Shown here one piece after another: positions 1-5,653 of a DNA stretch of 6,925 bases (within the stretch, counting starts at the first letter, position 1; each line of letters opens with the position of its first letter). The notes under the pieces are model-generated. The model saw only the letters and a list, made by a program, of their open reading frames with translations. It did no database searches and was not told the DNA's origin. Source of the stretch: Chloroflexota bacterium (lineage in GTDB: Bacteria > Chloroflexota > Anaerolineae > J036 > Brachytrichaceae); the NCBI GenBank assembly GCA_021813225.1, contig JAKALH010000149.1, positions 1 to 6,925 on the forward strand, given 5' to 3'. The position numbers and the translations under genes were made by a program.

Positions 1-1
1 C

Positions 2-286
2 AACCCGGAAGTGGTGCGGCAGTCGGATGACACCTGGCAGAACCAGGAAGGCTGCCTGTCCATACCGGGTTGGCGCGGCGATGTCGAGCGCCCGATGCGC
101 GTCACCGTCAAGGCGCTGGACCGCAACGGCAACCGCGTCAAGTACGACGTCGAGGGTTGGGTGGCGCGCGCTTTTCTGCACGAGATCGACCATCTGGACG
201 GCGTCATGTTCATCGACAAACTGGTTTCGCCCGACCGCATGTGGCGCGTCGAGGAAGGCCGGGAAGAACGCGAAGTGGTGGGATAA
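2..286 (+). CDS. def: Peptide deformylase, C-terminal part (5' end outside window)
   Basis: Peptide deformylase removes the formyl group from the initiator methionine of nascent proteins at the ribosome exit, using a metal held by one Cys and two His. The frame is open from base 2, so the start and the first motif (GxGxAAxQ) lie upstream of the window. What remains carries motif II, EGCLSIPG (metal-binding Cys), and about 40 residues later motif III, HEIDHLDG (two metal-binding His and the catalytic Glu). These are followed by the usual FIDKL stretch and a short charged tail ending in TAA at 284-286. All metal-ligand and catalytic residues in this half are intact, so it looks functional. It is the first visible gene of a compact + strand run and ends 11 bp before the next start. 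The family call is firm from the two motifs; only the missing N-terminus is unseen. Confidence 0.96.
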   Translation, partial: NPEVVRQSDDTWQNQEGCLSIPGWRGDVERPMRVTVKALDRNGNRVKYDVEGWVARAFLHEIDHLDGVMFIDKLVSPDRMWRVEEGREEREVVG

Positions 287-297
287 ACGAACGCATT

Positions 298-1305
298 GTG
301 AAAACCACGCTCTATACGACAACCGAAGTATTCGATGCGCTCGCCGGTGAATGGAATGTGCTCCTGCAGCGTTCAGCCGCCAACACCATCTTCCTGACGC
401 GCGAATGGCAGCAAGTCTGGTGGAATTCGCTGGGCGATGGCGAAATGTGCATTCTCGCCATGCGCGACGACGCCGGCATATTGCAGGGCATTGCGCCGCT
501 GTTCTGTGCAGCCAGCCCGCCCGACCCGCCGGAGGTGGCTTTCGTCGGCTGCCGCGAAGTGTCGGATTACCTGGATTTCATCTTCGCGCGCGGGCAGGAG
601 CCTGCCTGCTTTCAGGCCACCGTCGACTATCTGGCCGGGCCGGACTGCCCGCCCTGGGACCATATCTCATTGTGCAATATCCCGGAGCCGTCGCCGACGC
701 TGACCATCCTGCCGGAACTGGCGCAGCAGCGCGGCTGGAAGACGATCAAGCAGTTCGAGGATGTAGCGCCGGCCATCACGCTGCCCGCGACATTCAAGGA
801 CTACCTGATGATGCTGGACGGCAAAGAACGCCGCGAACTGCAGCGCAAGCTGCGCCGCGCCGGCGACTCGGTGAATATCACCTTCGCGCAGGATGCCGCG
901 CGGCTGGATGCCGACATGGACGATTTCCTGCGCCTGATGGTGGCATCCATGCCCAGTAAAGCCGCCTTCATGACGCCGCGCATGGCGCAGTTCTTCAAGG
1001 CGGCCGCACGCGCCGCGCACGAAGCCGGCTGGCTGCAGCTCTCTTTTCTGGATGTCGATGGCGAGCGCGCGGCGACCTACCTGAATTTCGTCTATGACAA
1101 TGCGGTGCTGGTCTACAACTCCGGCCTGGACCCGCTGCGTTTCGCGCACCTCAGCCCCGGCCAGGTGCTGCTGGGACGCCTGATCGAGCAGGCCATTGCC
1201 GAGAAGCGCCGCCTGTTCGATTTTCTGCAGGGCAACGAAGCCTACAAGTACAAACTGGGCGGCCGGGACCTGCGCCTGTATACACTGTACATATCGAAGA
1301 ATTAA
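298..1305 (+). CDS. GNAT-fold acetyltransferase, BioF2/CelD-like (Acetyltransf_6 type)
   Basis: 335-aa protein with the layout of the BioF2/CelD-like acyltransferases, which have two GNAT-like halves related in fold to FemAB. Visible signs are an N-terminal half with a W-rich segment (residues about 33-44, TREWQQVWWNSLG), a basic stretch KERRELQRKLRRAG near the middle, and the C-terminal family signature: LSPGQ at 285-289, then FDFLQGNEAYKYKLG at 307-321 (the usual fDf..G...YK pattern). GTG at 298 is chosen as start because the open frame upstream only shadows def, and no ATG in this frame gives a full-length domain. The ribosome-binding site is weak. No signal peptide or membrane span is seen, so it is probably cytoplasmic. 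It lies 11 bp after def and 2 bp before prfA, so it is transcribed with translation genes. The substrate cannot be read from sequence; family members act on polysaccharide, peptidoglycan or small-molecule substrates. Confidence 0.85.
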   Translation: MKTTLYTTTEVFDALAGEWNVLLQRSAANTIFLTREWQQVWWNSLGDGEMCILAMRDDAGILQGIAPLFCAASPPDPPEVAFVGCREVSDYLDFIFARGQEPACFQATVDYLAGPDCPPWDHISLCNIPEPSPTLTILPELAQQRGWKTIKQFEDVAPAITLPATFKDYLMMLDGKERRELQRKLRRAGDSVNITFAQDAARLDADMDDFLRLMVASMPSKAAFMTPRMAQFFKAAARAAHEAGWLQLSFLDVDGERAATYLNFVYDNAVLVYNSGLDPLRFAHLSPGQVLLGRLIEQAIAEKRRLFDFLQGNEAYKYKLGGRDLRLYTLYISKN

Positions 1306-1307
1306 CG

Positions 1308-2375
1308 ATGGAAGAGAAACTGGCAAGCATCGAGGCGCGCTACAACGAGCTGGTGGCGCAGATGGCGCAACCGGAAATTGCCTCGGACTACAGCCGCTAT
1401 TCCGAACTGGCCCGCCAGCAGAATGAGTTGCAGCCGGTCGTGACGGCCTACCGCGAGTGGCTGAAGGCGCGCCGGGAATATGAAGAGACCAGAGCGCTGG
1501 CCGACGGCGACGACGCCGATATGGCGGAGATGGCGCGTGCTGAACTGGAGCCGCTCGAACGGAAGATTGCCGACCTGGAACGCCAGATTCGCGCCCTGCT
1601 GCTGCCCAAGGACCCCAATGACGAGCGCGACGTCATCGTGGAGATTCGCGCCGGCGCCGGCGGCGATGAAGCCGGCCTGTTCGCCGCCGACCTGTTCCGC
1701 ATGTACACACGCTACGCCGAAGTCAATCACTGGAAAGTGGAAGTTATCGATGAAAATGAGACCGGCATCGGCGGCTACAAGGAAGTTATCTTCAATGTGC
1801 GTGGGAAAGGGGCGTACTCCCGCCTGAAATACGAGAGCGGCGTGCACCGCGTCCAGCGCGTGCCGTCCACCGAGGCCAGCGGGCGCATCCACACCAGCAC
1901 AGCCACCGTGGCGGTGCTGCCGCAGGTGGACGACGTGGACATCAACATCCCGCCGGGCGATATTGAAACCGAAGTGTACAAGTCGCAGGGCGCGGGTGGG
2001 CAGAACGTGCAGAAGAATGCCACCGCCGTGCGCATCCGCCACATCCCCACCGGCATCGTGGTGCAGTGCCAGGACGAACGCAGCCAGTTGCAGAACCGCC
2101 TGCGCGCCATGAGCATCCTCAAGGCGCGCCTGTACGCGCTGGAGCAGGGCAAGGTCGAGGCCGCCATGTCCGAGTCGCGGCGCGACCAGGTGGGCAGCGG
2201 CGAGCGCAGCGAAAAAATCCGCACCTACAACTTTCCGCAGAATCGCGTCACCGATCATCGCCTGGATAAATCGCTGTACCGCCTGGAGTCGATACTGAAC
2301 GGAGACCTGGATGAGTTCATCGACGAACTGGGCGCGCGCGACCAGGCCGAGAAGCTGCAGGCGGCGATGGCCTGA
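1308..2375 (+). CDS. prfA: Peptide chain release factor 1 (RF1)
   Basis: 355-aa class I release factor. It reads UAA and UAG in the ribosomal A site and triggers hydrolysis of peptidyl-tRNA. The N-terminal helical domain is Glu/Arg rich. The codon-recognition tripeptide has the RF1 form P-x-T (PST at 186-188, within HRVQRVPSTE), not the SPF of RF2. The catalytic GGQ lies at 230-232 within SQGAGGQNVQKN, close to its position in E. coli RF1. RVTDHR near the C-terminus is also typical of RF1. Length is normal. The ATG at 1308 sits 2 bp after the stop of the GNAT gene, with a weak GAAG at 1296-1299 as possible ribosome-binding site, so translation is probably coupled to the gene before. The GGQ glutamine is the substrate of the PrmC enzyme encoded next. 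No frameshift or missing residue was seen. Confidence 0.98.
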   Translation: MEEKLASIEARYNELVAQMAQPEIASDYSRYSELARQQNELQPVVTAYREWLKARREYEETRALADGDDADMAEMARAELEPLERKIADLERQIRALLLPKDPNDERDVIVEIRAGAGGDEAGLFAADLFRMYTRYAEVNHWKVEVIDENETGIGGYKEVIFNVRGKGAYSRLKYESGVHRVQRVPSTEASGRIHTSTATVAVLPQVDDVDINIPPGDIETEVYKSQGAGGQNVQKNATAVRIRHIPTGIVVQCQDERSQLQNRLRAMSILKARLYALEQGKVEAAMSESRRDQVGSGERSEKIRTYNFPQNRVTDHRLDKSLYRLESILNGDLDEFIDELGARDQAEKLQAAMA

Positions 2376-2403
2376 GCGCTGCCTCTGTCCGTTCCCATTG
2401 CGT

Positions 2404-3300
2404 ATGTCGCCGACGATTCGCCAGGTTCTTCACGAGACGATTGCTGTATTCCACCAGGCGCATATCGACAGCCCGGCGCTGACCGCGCGCATGCTGCTGG
2501 CGCAGGCGCTGGGGCGGCCGCGCGAATGGCTGGCTGCGCATGACGACGCCGCGCTGGACGAATCGCACACCGCGCGCATCGCCGCATTGATCGGGCGCGT
2601 GCTGGCGCATGAGCCGCTGGCCTACATCCTGGGGCACCGCGAGTTTTACGGCATCGACCTGCTGGTCGACCCGCGTGTGCTCATCCCGCGCCCGGAGACC
2701 GAGATACTGGTCGATCTGGCGCTGGAACATCTGCGGACGCAATCCGCAGCAGATGCGGGCAGCGGCGGCCGCCGCGCTGGCGTGATCGATGTCGGCACGG
2801 GCAGCGGCGCCATCGCGATTGCCGTCTGCCGGAACGACCAGCGGGTGCGTGTGCTGGCTACTGATATTTCGCGCCGGGCGCTCGAACTGGCGCGCCAGAA
2901 CGCTCGGCGCTGCGGTTGTGATGAGCGCATCCAGTTTGTCGAGTGCGACCTTCTGGAAAGCCTCGATGTGCAGGCCGATGTGATAACGGCCAATCTGCCC
3001 TATGTCACCGTCGAGGAGATCGAGGCGCTGCCGCCGGAGATACAGGAGCACGAACCGCGCGTGGCGCTGGACGGCGGGCTGGACGGCCTGCAACTGGTGC
3101 GCCGCCTGTTGCGCCAACTCGGCACCCACCTGCGCCCCGCTGGCCTGGCGGTGTTTGAAATTGGGGCCACACAGGGAAGCGCCGCGCTTGAAGCGGCGCA
3201 GAACATGCTGCCCGGCTGGAACGCGGTGCTTCGCAAAGACCTGGCCGGGCTGGACCGTGTGCTGGCCGTGCAGAAAACGGGCCGAAGGATAACGAGATGA
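2404..3300 (+). CDS. prmC: Release factor glutamine methyltransferase (PrmC/HemK)
   Basis: 298-aa SAM-dependent methyltransferase that N5-methylates the GGQ glutamine of release factors. Residues 1-75 form the small helical substrate-binding domain. Then come FYGIDLLVDPRVLIPRPETE (ending at residue 100), the PrmC hallmark, and the SAM-binding loop DVGTGSG at 129-135. An acidic residue follows in LATDIS. The catalytic motif reads NLPY (197-200) where the classic form is NPPY; Asn, the second Pro and Tyr are kept. The ATG at 2404 follows prfA by 28 bp and has no clear Shine-Dalgarno sequence; an in-frame TTG two codons earlier (2398) is an alternative. The last bases, ATGA, overlap the start of the HAD gene. 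The neighbour prfA encodes its substrate, a very common gene pair, which makes the call firm. Confidence 0.97.
   Translation: MSPTIRQVLHETIAVFHQAHIDSPALTARMLLAQALGRPREWLAAHDDAALDESHTARIAALIGRVLAHEPLAYILGHREFYGIDLLVDPRVLIPRPETEILVDLALEHLRTQSAADAGSGGRRAGVIDVGTGSGAIAIAVCRNDQRVRVLATDISRRALELARQNARRCGCDERIQFVECDLLESLDVQADVITANLPYVTVEEIEALPPEIQEHEPRVALDGGLDGLQLVRRLLRQLGTHLRPAGLAVFEIGATQGSAALEAAQNMLPGWNAVLRKDLAGLDRVLAVQKTGRRITR
3285..3289 (+). promoter_or_regulatory. Ribosome-binding site of the HAD gene
   Basis: AAGGA, 7 nt before the ATG at 3297 and inside the 3' end of prmC. Together with the ATGA overlap it fixes the HAD start and points to translational coupling with prmC. Confidence 0.75.
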
Positions 3301-4121
3301 CCGGGCTGGATAAGCCGCGCATCGAACTGCTGGCATTCGACCTGGATGGCACTGTGCTGGACGACCATTTCGAGATATCGCCGCGCGTCAGGCAGGCTGT
3401 GCGCGGGGCGGTCTCGCGCGGTGTGCGCGTCACCATCGCCACCGGTCGCCCGCTCCCCGTCATCCGCCCGTTCTATGCCGCGCTGGGTGTGAATGCGCCG
3501 GTGCTGGCTATGCAGGGCGGTCTGATCTATGACTTCGCCAGCGAGAAGGTTCTGCACGAACTGACCCTGCCGGGCGACCTGGCCTGCGCGTTGATGGAAC
3601 TGGAATCCCGCCGCCCGGCCTGGCAGGCGGTGCTGTTTGTCGGGGATTCCGTGCACGTATCGGCGGTGCGTTACCCGCCGAAGTTCTATGCATCACTGCT
3701 GGGCGCCAACCTCACCGTCGACGCAGACCTGTGCGCGGTGATCGCGCGGCGCGACCCCGACAAGGTGCTGTTCGTCATCCCGCCCGAAGACGCGGAGGAG
3801 TCGCTGCGCGAGTTGCAGCGTATCAGCGCCGGGCGCGCGACCGTCGTGCAGTCGCATCGCCTGTTCGTTGAGGTGAACCCGCTGGACGCGCACAAAGGCG
3901 CCGGTCTGGCTCGCCTGGCCGCCGACCTGAACATCCCGCGCGAGCGCGTCATGGCCATTGGCGACCAGGACAACGACATGACGATGATCGCCTGGGCGGG
4001 CGTGGGCGTAGCGATGGGCAACGCCAGCCCGGCCACTCTGGCGGCGGCGGACTGGATTGCTCCGCCTATCAGCGCCGACGGCGCCGCCGCGGCGATCGAG
4101 AGGTTCATCCTCTTAGCCTGA
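3297..4121 (+). CDS. HAD-superfamily hydrolase, Cof type (type IIB cap)
   Basis: 274-aa phosphatase of the Cof/YidA group of the HAD superfamily, which removes phosphate from sugar phosphates, nucleotides or cofactors through an aspartyl-phosphate intermediate. All four catalytic motifs are present: DLDGT with nucleophile D15 and acid D17, ATGR with T49, K200 in DAHKGAG, and GDQDND at 222-227 for Mg. The stretch between motifs II and III (about residues 75-190) is the size of a C2B cap, and the DAHKGAGL and GDQDNDMTMI contexts are typical of Cof proteins. Soluble, no signal peptide. The start overlaps the prmC stop as ATGA, with AAGGA 7 nt upstream. The 3' end overlaps the convergent methyltransferase gene by 9 bp. 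Substrate cannot be predicted; proteins of this group are usually promiscuous. Confidence 0.94.
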   Translation: MTGLDKPRIELLAFDLDGTVLDDHFEISPRVRQAVRGAVSRGVRVTIATGRPLPVIRPFYAALGVNAPVLAMQGGLIYDFASEKVLHELTLPGDLACALMELESRRPAWQAVLFVGDSVHVSAVRYPPKFYASLLGANLTVDADLCAVIARRDPDKVLFVIPPEDAEESLRELQRISAGRATVVQSHRLFVEVNPLDAHKGAGLARLAADLNIPRERVMAIGDQDNDMTMIAWAGVGVAMGNASPATLAAADWIAPPISADGAAAAIERFILLA

Positions 4122-4853
4122 GCCGCCCGCTCTGCTGGCCCACAGCAGCGCGTAGCGGGAATTGCAGGCAATATGCCCGTTGAGCAGGTCGTGTTCCATG
4201 CGCGCCAGGCCGCGTTCGAACGCCTGCGCCGTTATCAGATGCAGCGCGGAATAGGCTTTGGCCCGGTATGGGGCGATGTCCGTCAGGCGATAGGGGAACT
4301 CGACCAGCTGCTCTGTGATGGCCGTGAATCCCGCGCCGGCCATCTCCGCACGCAACCGCCCGATCGCCGGATAACGCCGCAGTTCCACCTCGACCGTCTC
4401 CGGGAAGTATTGCGAGAGCGGCTGGCGGTTGCGGATGATCCACTCCGAATCGGTGACGGTGCAGAGATGGCCGCCGGGACGCAATGCGCGCAGGGCCGAC
4501 CGGAAATGCGCCGCCGTATCGCCGACGTGGTGGATCACATCGACCGAAAATACCAAGTCGCAGGAATGCGGCGCTACAGGCAGCGCCTCGGCGCGCGCAT
4601 TCGTGAAAGACACTGCAGAGGTTCTCCTGTGCGCAACCTGCAACATCTGATCGGATGGATCGATGCTGTGACAGTCGCAGCCGGTCAGTTCGGCCATCCT
4701 GACGATGTAGTTGCCGGTGCCGCACCCCACTTCCAGCACGCGCGATGCCCGTGTGATTCCGCTGCCCTCACGAAGTGCCTGCAGCACACCCGGATGTATC
4801 TGGCGGTGCGCAGCGTAGTCGGCGGCAAGTGCGTTATAGTCGATGCCGCTCAA
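4113..4853 (-). CDS. Class I SAM-dependent methyltransferase (Methyltransf_11/UbiE-like), TTG start
   Basis: 246 aa from a TTG at 4853-4851. Starting there gives LSGIDYNALAADYAAHR, a normal beginning for the family. Motif I is VLEVGCGTGNY at 39-49 (SAM loop), with acidic D65 at the end of strand 2 (SIDPSD) contacting the SAM ribose. DLVFSVDVIHHV at 99-110 and LRPGGHL complete the Rossmann fold. The C-terminal part (YFPETVEVELRRYP, then EFPYRLTDIAPYRAKAYS) is probably substrate-specific and not recognised. An ATG 32 codons upstream (4949) keeps the frame open, but that extension overlaps the small membrane protein gene and is Cys/Arg-rich without domain character, so TTG is preferred. TTGA overlaps the stop of that gene, implying coupled translation. 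Substrate unknown. The fold is certain; the start is likely. Its 3' end overlaps the HAD gene tail to tail. Confidence 0.88.
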   Translation of the reverse strand: MSGIDYNALAADYAAHRQIHPGVLQALREGSGITRASRVLEVGCGTGNYIVRMAELTGCDCHSIDPSDQMLQVAHRRTSAVSFTNARAEALPVAPHSCDLVFSVDVIHHVGDTAAHFRSALRALRPGGHLCTVTDSEWIIRNRQPLSQYFPETVEVELRRYPAIGRLRAEMAGAGFTAITEQLVEFPYRLTDIAPYRAKAYSALHLITAQAFERGLARMEHDLLNGHIACNSRYALLWASRAGGSG

Positions 4854-5014
4854 GCGCCGAGCAGGTTTGCCACCATCACGAGCGCACTTAACAGCAGCAC
4901 GCCAATGGCAGTAAGCGGGATTGCAATCAACGGGTTGCGCCAATCCCAATGCAATCGGTCGCTCAGCCCCGCGCTCGTATCCACTGCTTCGGTATATGGA
5001 ACATCCTCGTTCAT
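4850..5014 (-). CDS. Small single-span membrane protein (54 aa), unrecognised
   Basis: A 54-residue reading frame too short for usual ORF cutoffs. Residues 1-28 are polar and acidic (MNEDVPYTEAVDTSAGLSDR, then LHWDWRNP). Residues 29-52 are an uninterrupted hydrophobic stretch (LIAIPLTAIGVLLLSALVMV, then ANLL) long enough for one membrane helix, ending two residues before the C-terminus. R20 and R26 before the helix favour a cytoplasmic N-terminus. It has a strong Shine-Dalgarno sequence, GGAGGG, with optimal spacing to the second of two adjacent ATGs (the first, at 5017, would give 55 aa). Its TGA overlaps the TTG start of the methyltransferase as TTGA. It is the first gene after the divergent promoter region. 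No family is recognised. A membrane partner or anchor for the methyltransferase is a guess from context only. Confidence 0.75.
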   Translation of the reverse strand: MNEDVPYTEAVDTSAGLSDRLHWDWRNPLIAIPLTAIGVLLLSALVMVANLLGA

Positions 5015-5018
5015 CATG

Positions 5019-5024
5019 CCCTCC
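5019..5024 (-). promoter_or_regulatory. Ribosome-binding site of the small membrane protein
   Basis: GGAGGG on the - strand, with its GGAGG core 5 nt from the ATG at 5014 but only 2 nt from the ATG at 5017. The spacing favours the second ATG and supports translation of this short frame. Confidence 0.75.
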
Positions 5025-5037
5025 AACAGATGTGAAT

Positions 5038-5043
5038 TTTATA
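5038..5043 (-). promoter_or_regulatory. Possible -10 element for the membrane protein/methyltransferase operon
   Basis: TATAAA on the - strand, in an AT-rich patch within otherwise GC-rich DNA. It would place transcription start near 5031, giving a leader of about 15 nt that holds the GGAGGG. No good -35 is seen at 16-18 bp, so the promoter may be weak or activator-dependent. Prediction only. Confidence 0.4.
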
Positions 5044-5084
5044 ACTCCGCAGCCTCAACTGGAAGCGGCAAATGAAAGTGGTCC

Positions 5085-5106
5085 TGTATTATCACTTAGG
5101 AATACA
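5085..5106. promoter_or_regulatory. Inverted repeat TGTATT-N10-AATACA, candidate operator
   Basis: A perfect 6-bp dyad with a 10-bp spacer in the 101-bp divergent region. The right arm overlaps the putative -10 of the Lrp-type regulator gene. Proteins of this family commonly control their own gene and neighbours by binding AT-rich imperfect dyads, so an autoregulatory site is a reasonable inference. The motif does not closely match the E. coli Lrp consensus, and dyads this short can arise by chance in AT-rich DNA. Confidence 0.4.
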
Positions 5107-5108
5107 AT
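5103..5108 (+). promoter_or_regulatory. Possible -10 element of the Lrp-type regulator gene
   Basis: TACAAT matches the TATAAT consensus at five of six positions. It ends 7 nt before the ATG at 5116, so transcription would begin at or within a base or two of the start codon, giving a leaderless mRNA. No clear -35 is seen 17 bp upstream (GGTCCT). The nearest purine-rich sequence, AGGAA at 5098-5102, lies 13 nt from the ATG, too far for a good Shine-Dalgarno, which agrees with leaderless translation. Confidence 0.45.
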
Positions 5109-5115
5109 ACGTAAT

Positions 5116-5601
5116 ATGTCAATTGCTTTAAATATCGAAAACCTGCTCGATCACACCGGCTGGCAGATACTGCGCATGCTGCAGGAGAATGCCCGTATCT
5201 CGTTCAGCGAGTTGGGCCGCCAGATCGGACTGTCGTCGCCGGCGGTGGCGGAGCGGGTGCGCAAACTGGAAGAGGCGGGCATCATCGCCGGCTACCACGC
5301 CGAGATCAACGCGGCCAGCGTGGGCTATCCGGTGCTGGCCATCATCCGCATCGGGTCAACCGGTGTGAACTGTTCGCGTTGTGCCGAGGCGATCAAGGGC
5401 CTGCAGGAGGTACTGGAGTGCCATCGCGTCACCGGCAGCGACTCCTACTTTCTAAAGGTCATCGTGCCGTCGATCAACCACTTGGAAGCATTGATCGATC
5501 AGTTACAGCCCTATGGCGAGACGACCACCACGCTGGTGCTGTCGTCTGCGGTAACGCGCAGAACTATCGAGCACGGGCCGGTCGCTGTGGAAGCGGCGTA
5601 A
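5116..5601 (+). CDS. Lrp/AsnC family transcriptional regulator
   Basis: 161-aa protein with the standard two-domain layout of feast/famine regulators. The N-terminal winged helix-turn-helix spans about residues 11-65 (ILRMLQENARISFSELGRQI, then SSPAVAERVRKLEEAGII). The C-terminal RAM/ligand domain spans about 70-150 (YPVLAIIRIG, then HRVTGSDSYFLKV at 103-115) and normally forms octameric assemblies and binds amino acids. ATG 5116 is the natural start; the longer frame upstream crosses the AT-rich control region. A C86-x-x-C89 pair plus C102 lie in the ligand domain, which is not universal in the family. It is divergent from the membrane protein/methyltransferase pair and convergent with the ATP-grasp gene. 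It may regulate itself and either neighbour; the effector is unknown. Its TAA lies inside the terminator stem. Confidence 0.95.
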   Translation: MSIALNIENLLDHTGWQILRMLQENARISFSELGRQIGLSSPAVAERVRKLEEAGIIAGYHAEINAASVGYPVLAIIRIGSTGVNCSRCAEAIKGLQEVLECHRVTGSDSYFLKVIVPSINHLEALIDQLQPYGETTTTLVLSSAVTRRTIEHGPVAVEAA

Positions 5602-5638
5602 AAAAGCATGCACCGCCGTGCATGCTTTTTTACGCCGC
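5593..5638. terminator. Bidirectional intrinsic terminator, perfect 21-bp stem
   Basis: Arms 5593-5613 and 5618-5638 are exact reverse complements around a CGCC loop (5614-5617). The inner stem GCATGCAC/GTGCATGC is followed by T6 on the + strand (5626-5631). By symmetry, A6 at 5600-5605 reads as T6 on the - strand. An outer GCGGCGT/ACGCCGC clamp extends the hairpin. It lies between two convergent genes and can stop transcription from both. The regulator stop codon (5599-5601) is in the left arm; the ATP-grasp stop (5654-5656) lies 15 bp beyond the right arm. Confidence 0.93.
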
Positions 5639-5653
5639 GGATGGGCGGCGCGA

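Noticed and set aside
1302..2258. 318-aa open frame on the - strand opposite prfA
   Set aside because: The + strand encodes full-length RF1 with all motifs. The antisense protein is His/Ala/Arg rich, has no recognisable domain, and is explained by high GC keeping antisense frames open.
2317..3336. 339-aa open frame on the - strand opposite prmC
   Set aside because: Same reason: the + strand has complete PrmC motifs and the antisense product is low-complexity and Arg/Gln rich.
4173..5075. 300-aa open frame on the + strand opposite the methyltransferase
   Set aside because: It crosses the small membrane protein, its ribosome-binding site and the divergent promoter region. The - strand has clear SAM-methyltransferase motifs.
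4921..5115. Longer N-terminus for the Lrp-type regulator (start at 4921)
   Set aside because: The extra 65 codons run antisense to the small membrane protein and through its promoter, and the HTH domain begins normally from ATG 5116.
5593..5638. Palindrome as a recombination (dif/att) or mobile-element end
   Set aside because: Its place between convergent stops and the T6 run after the stem on each strand are fully explained by a bidirectional terminator. No recombinase or target duplication is present.
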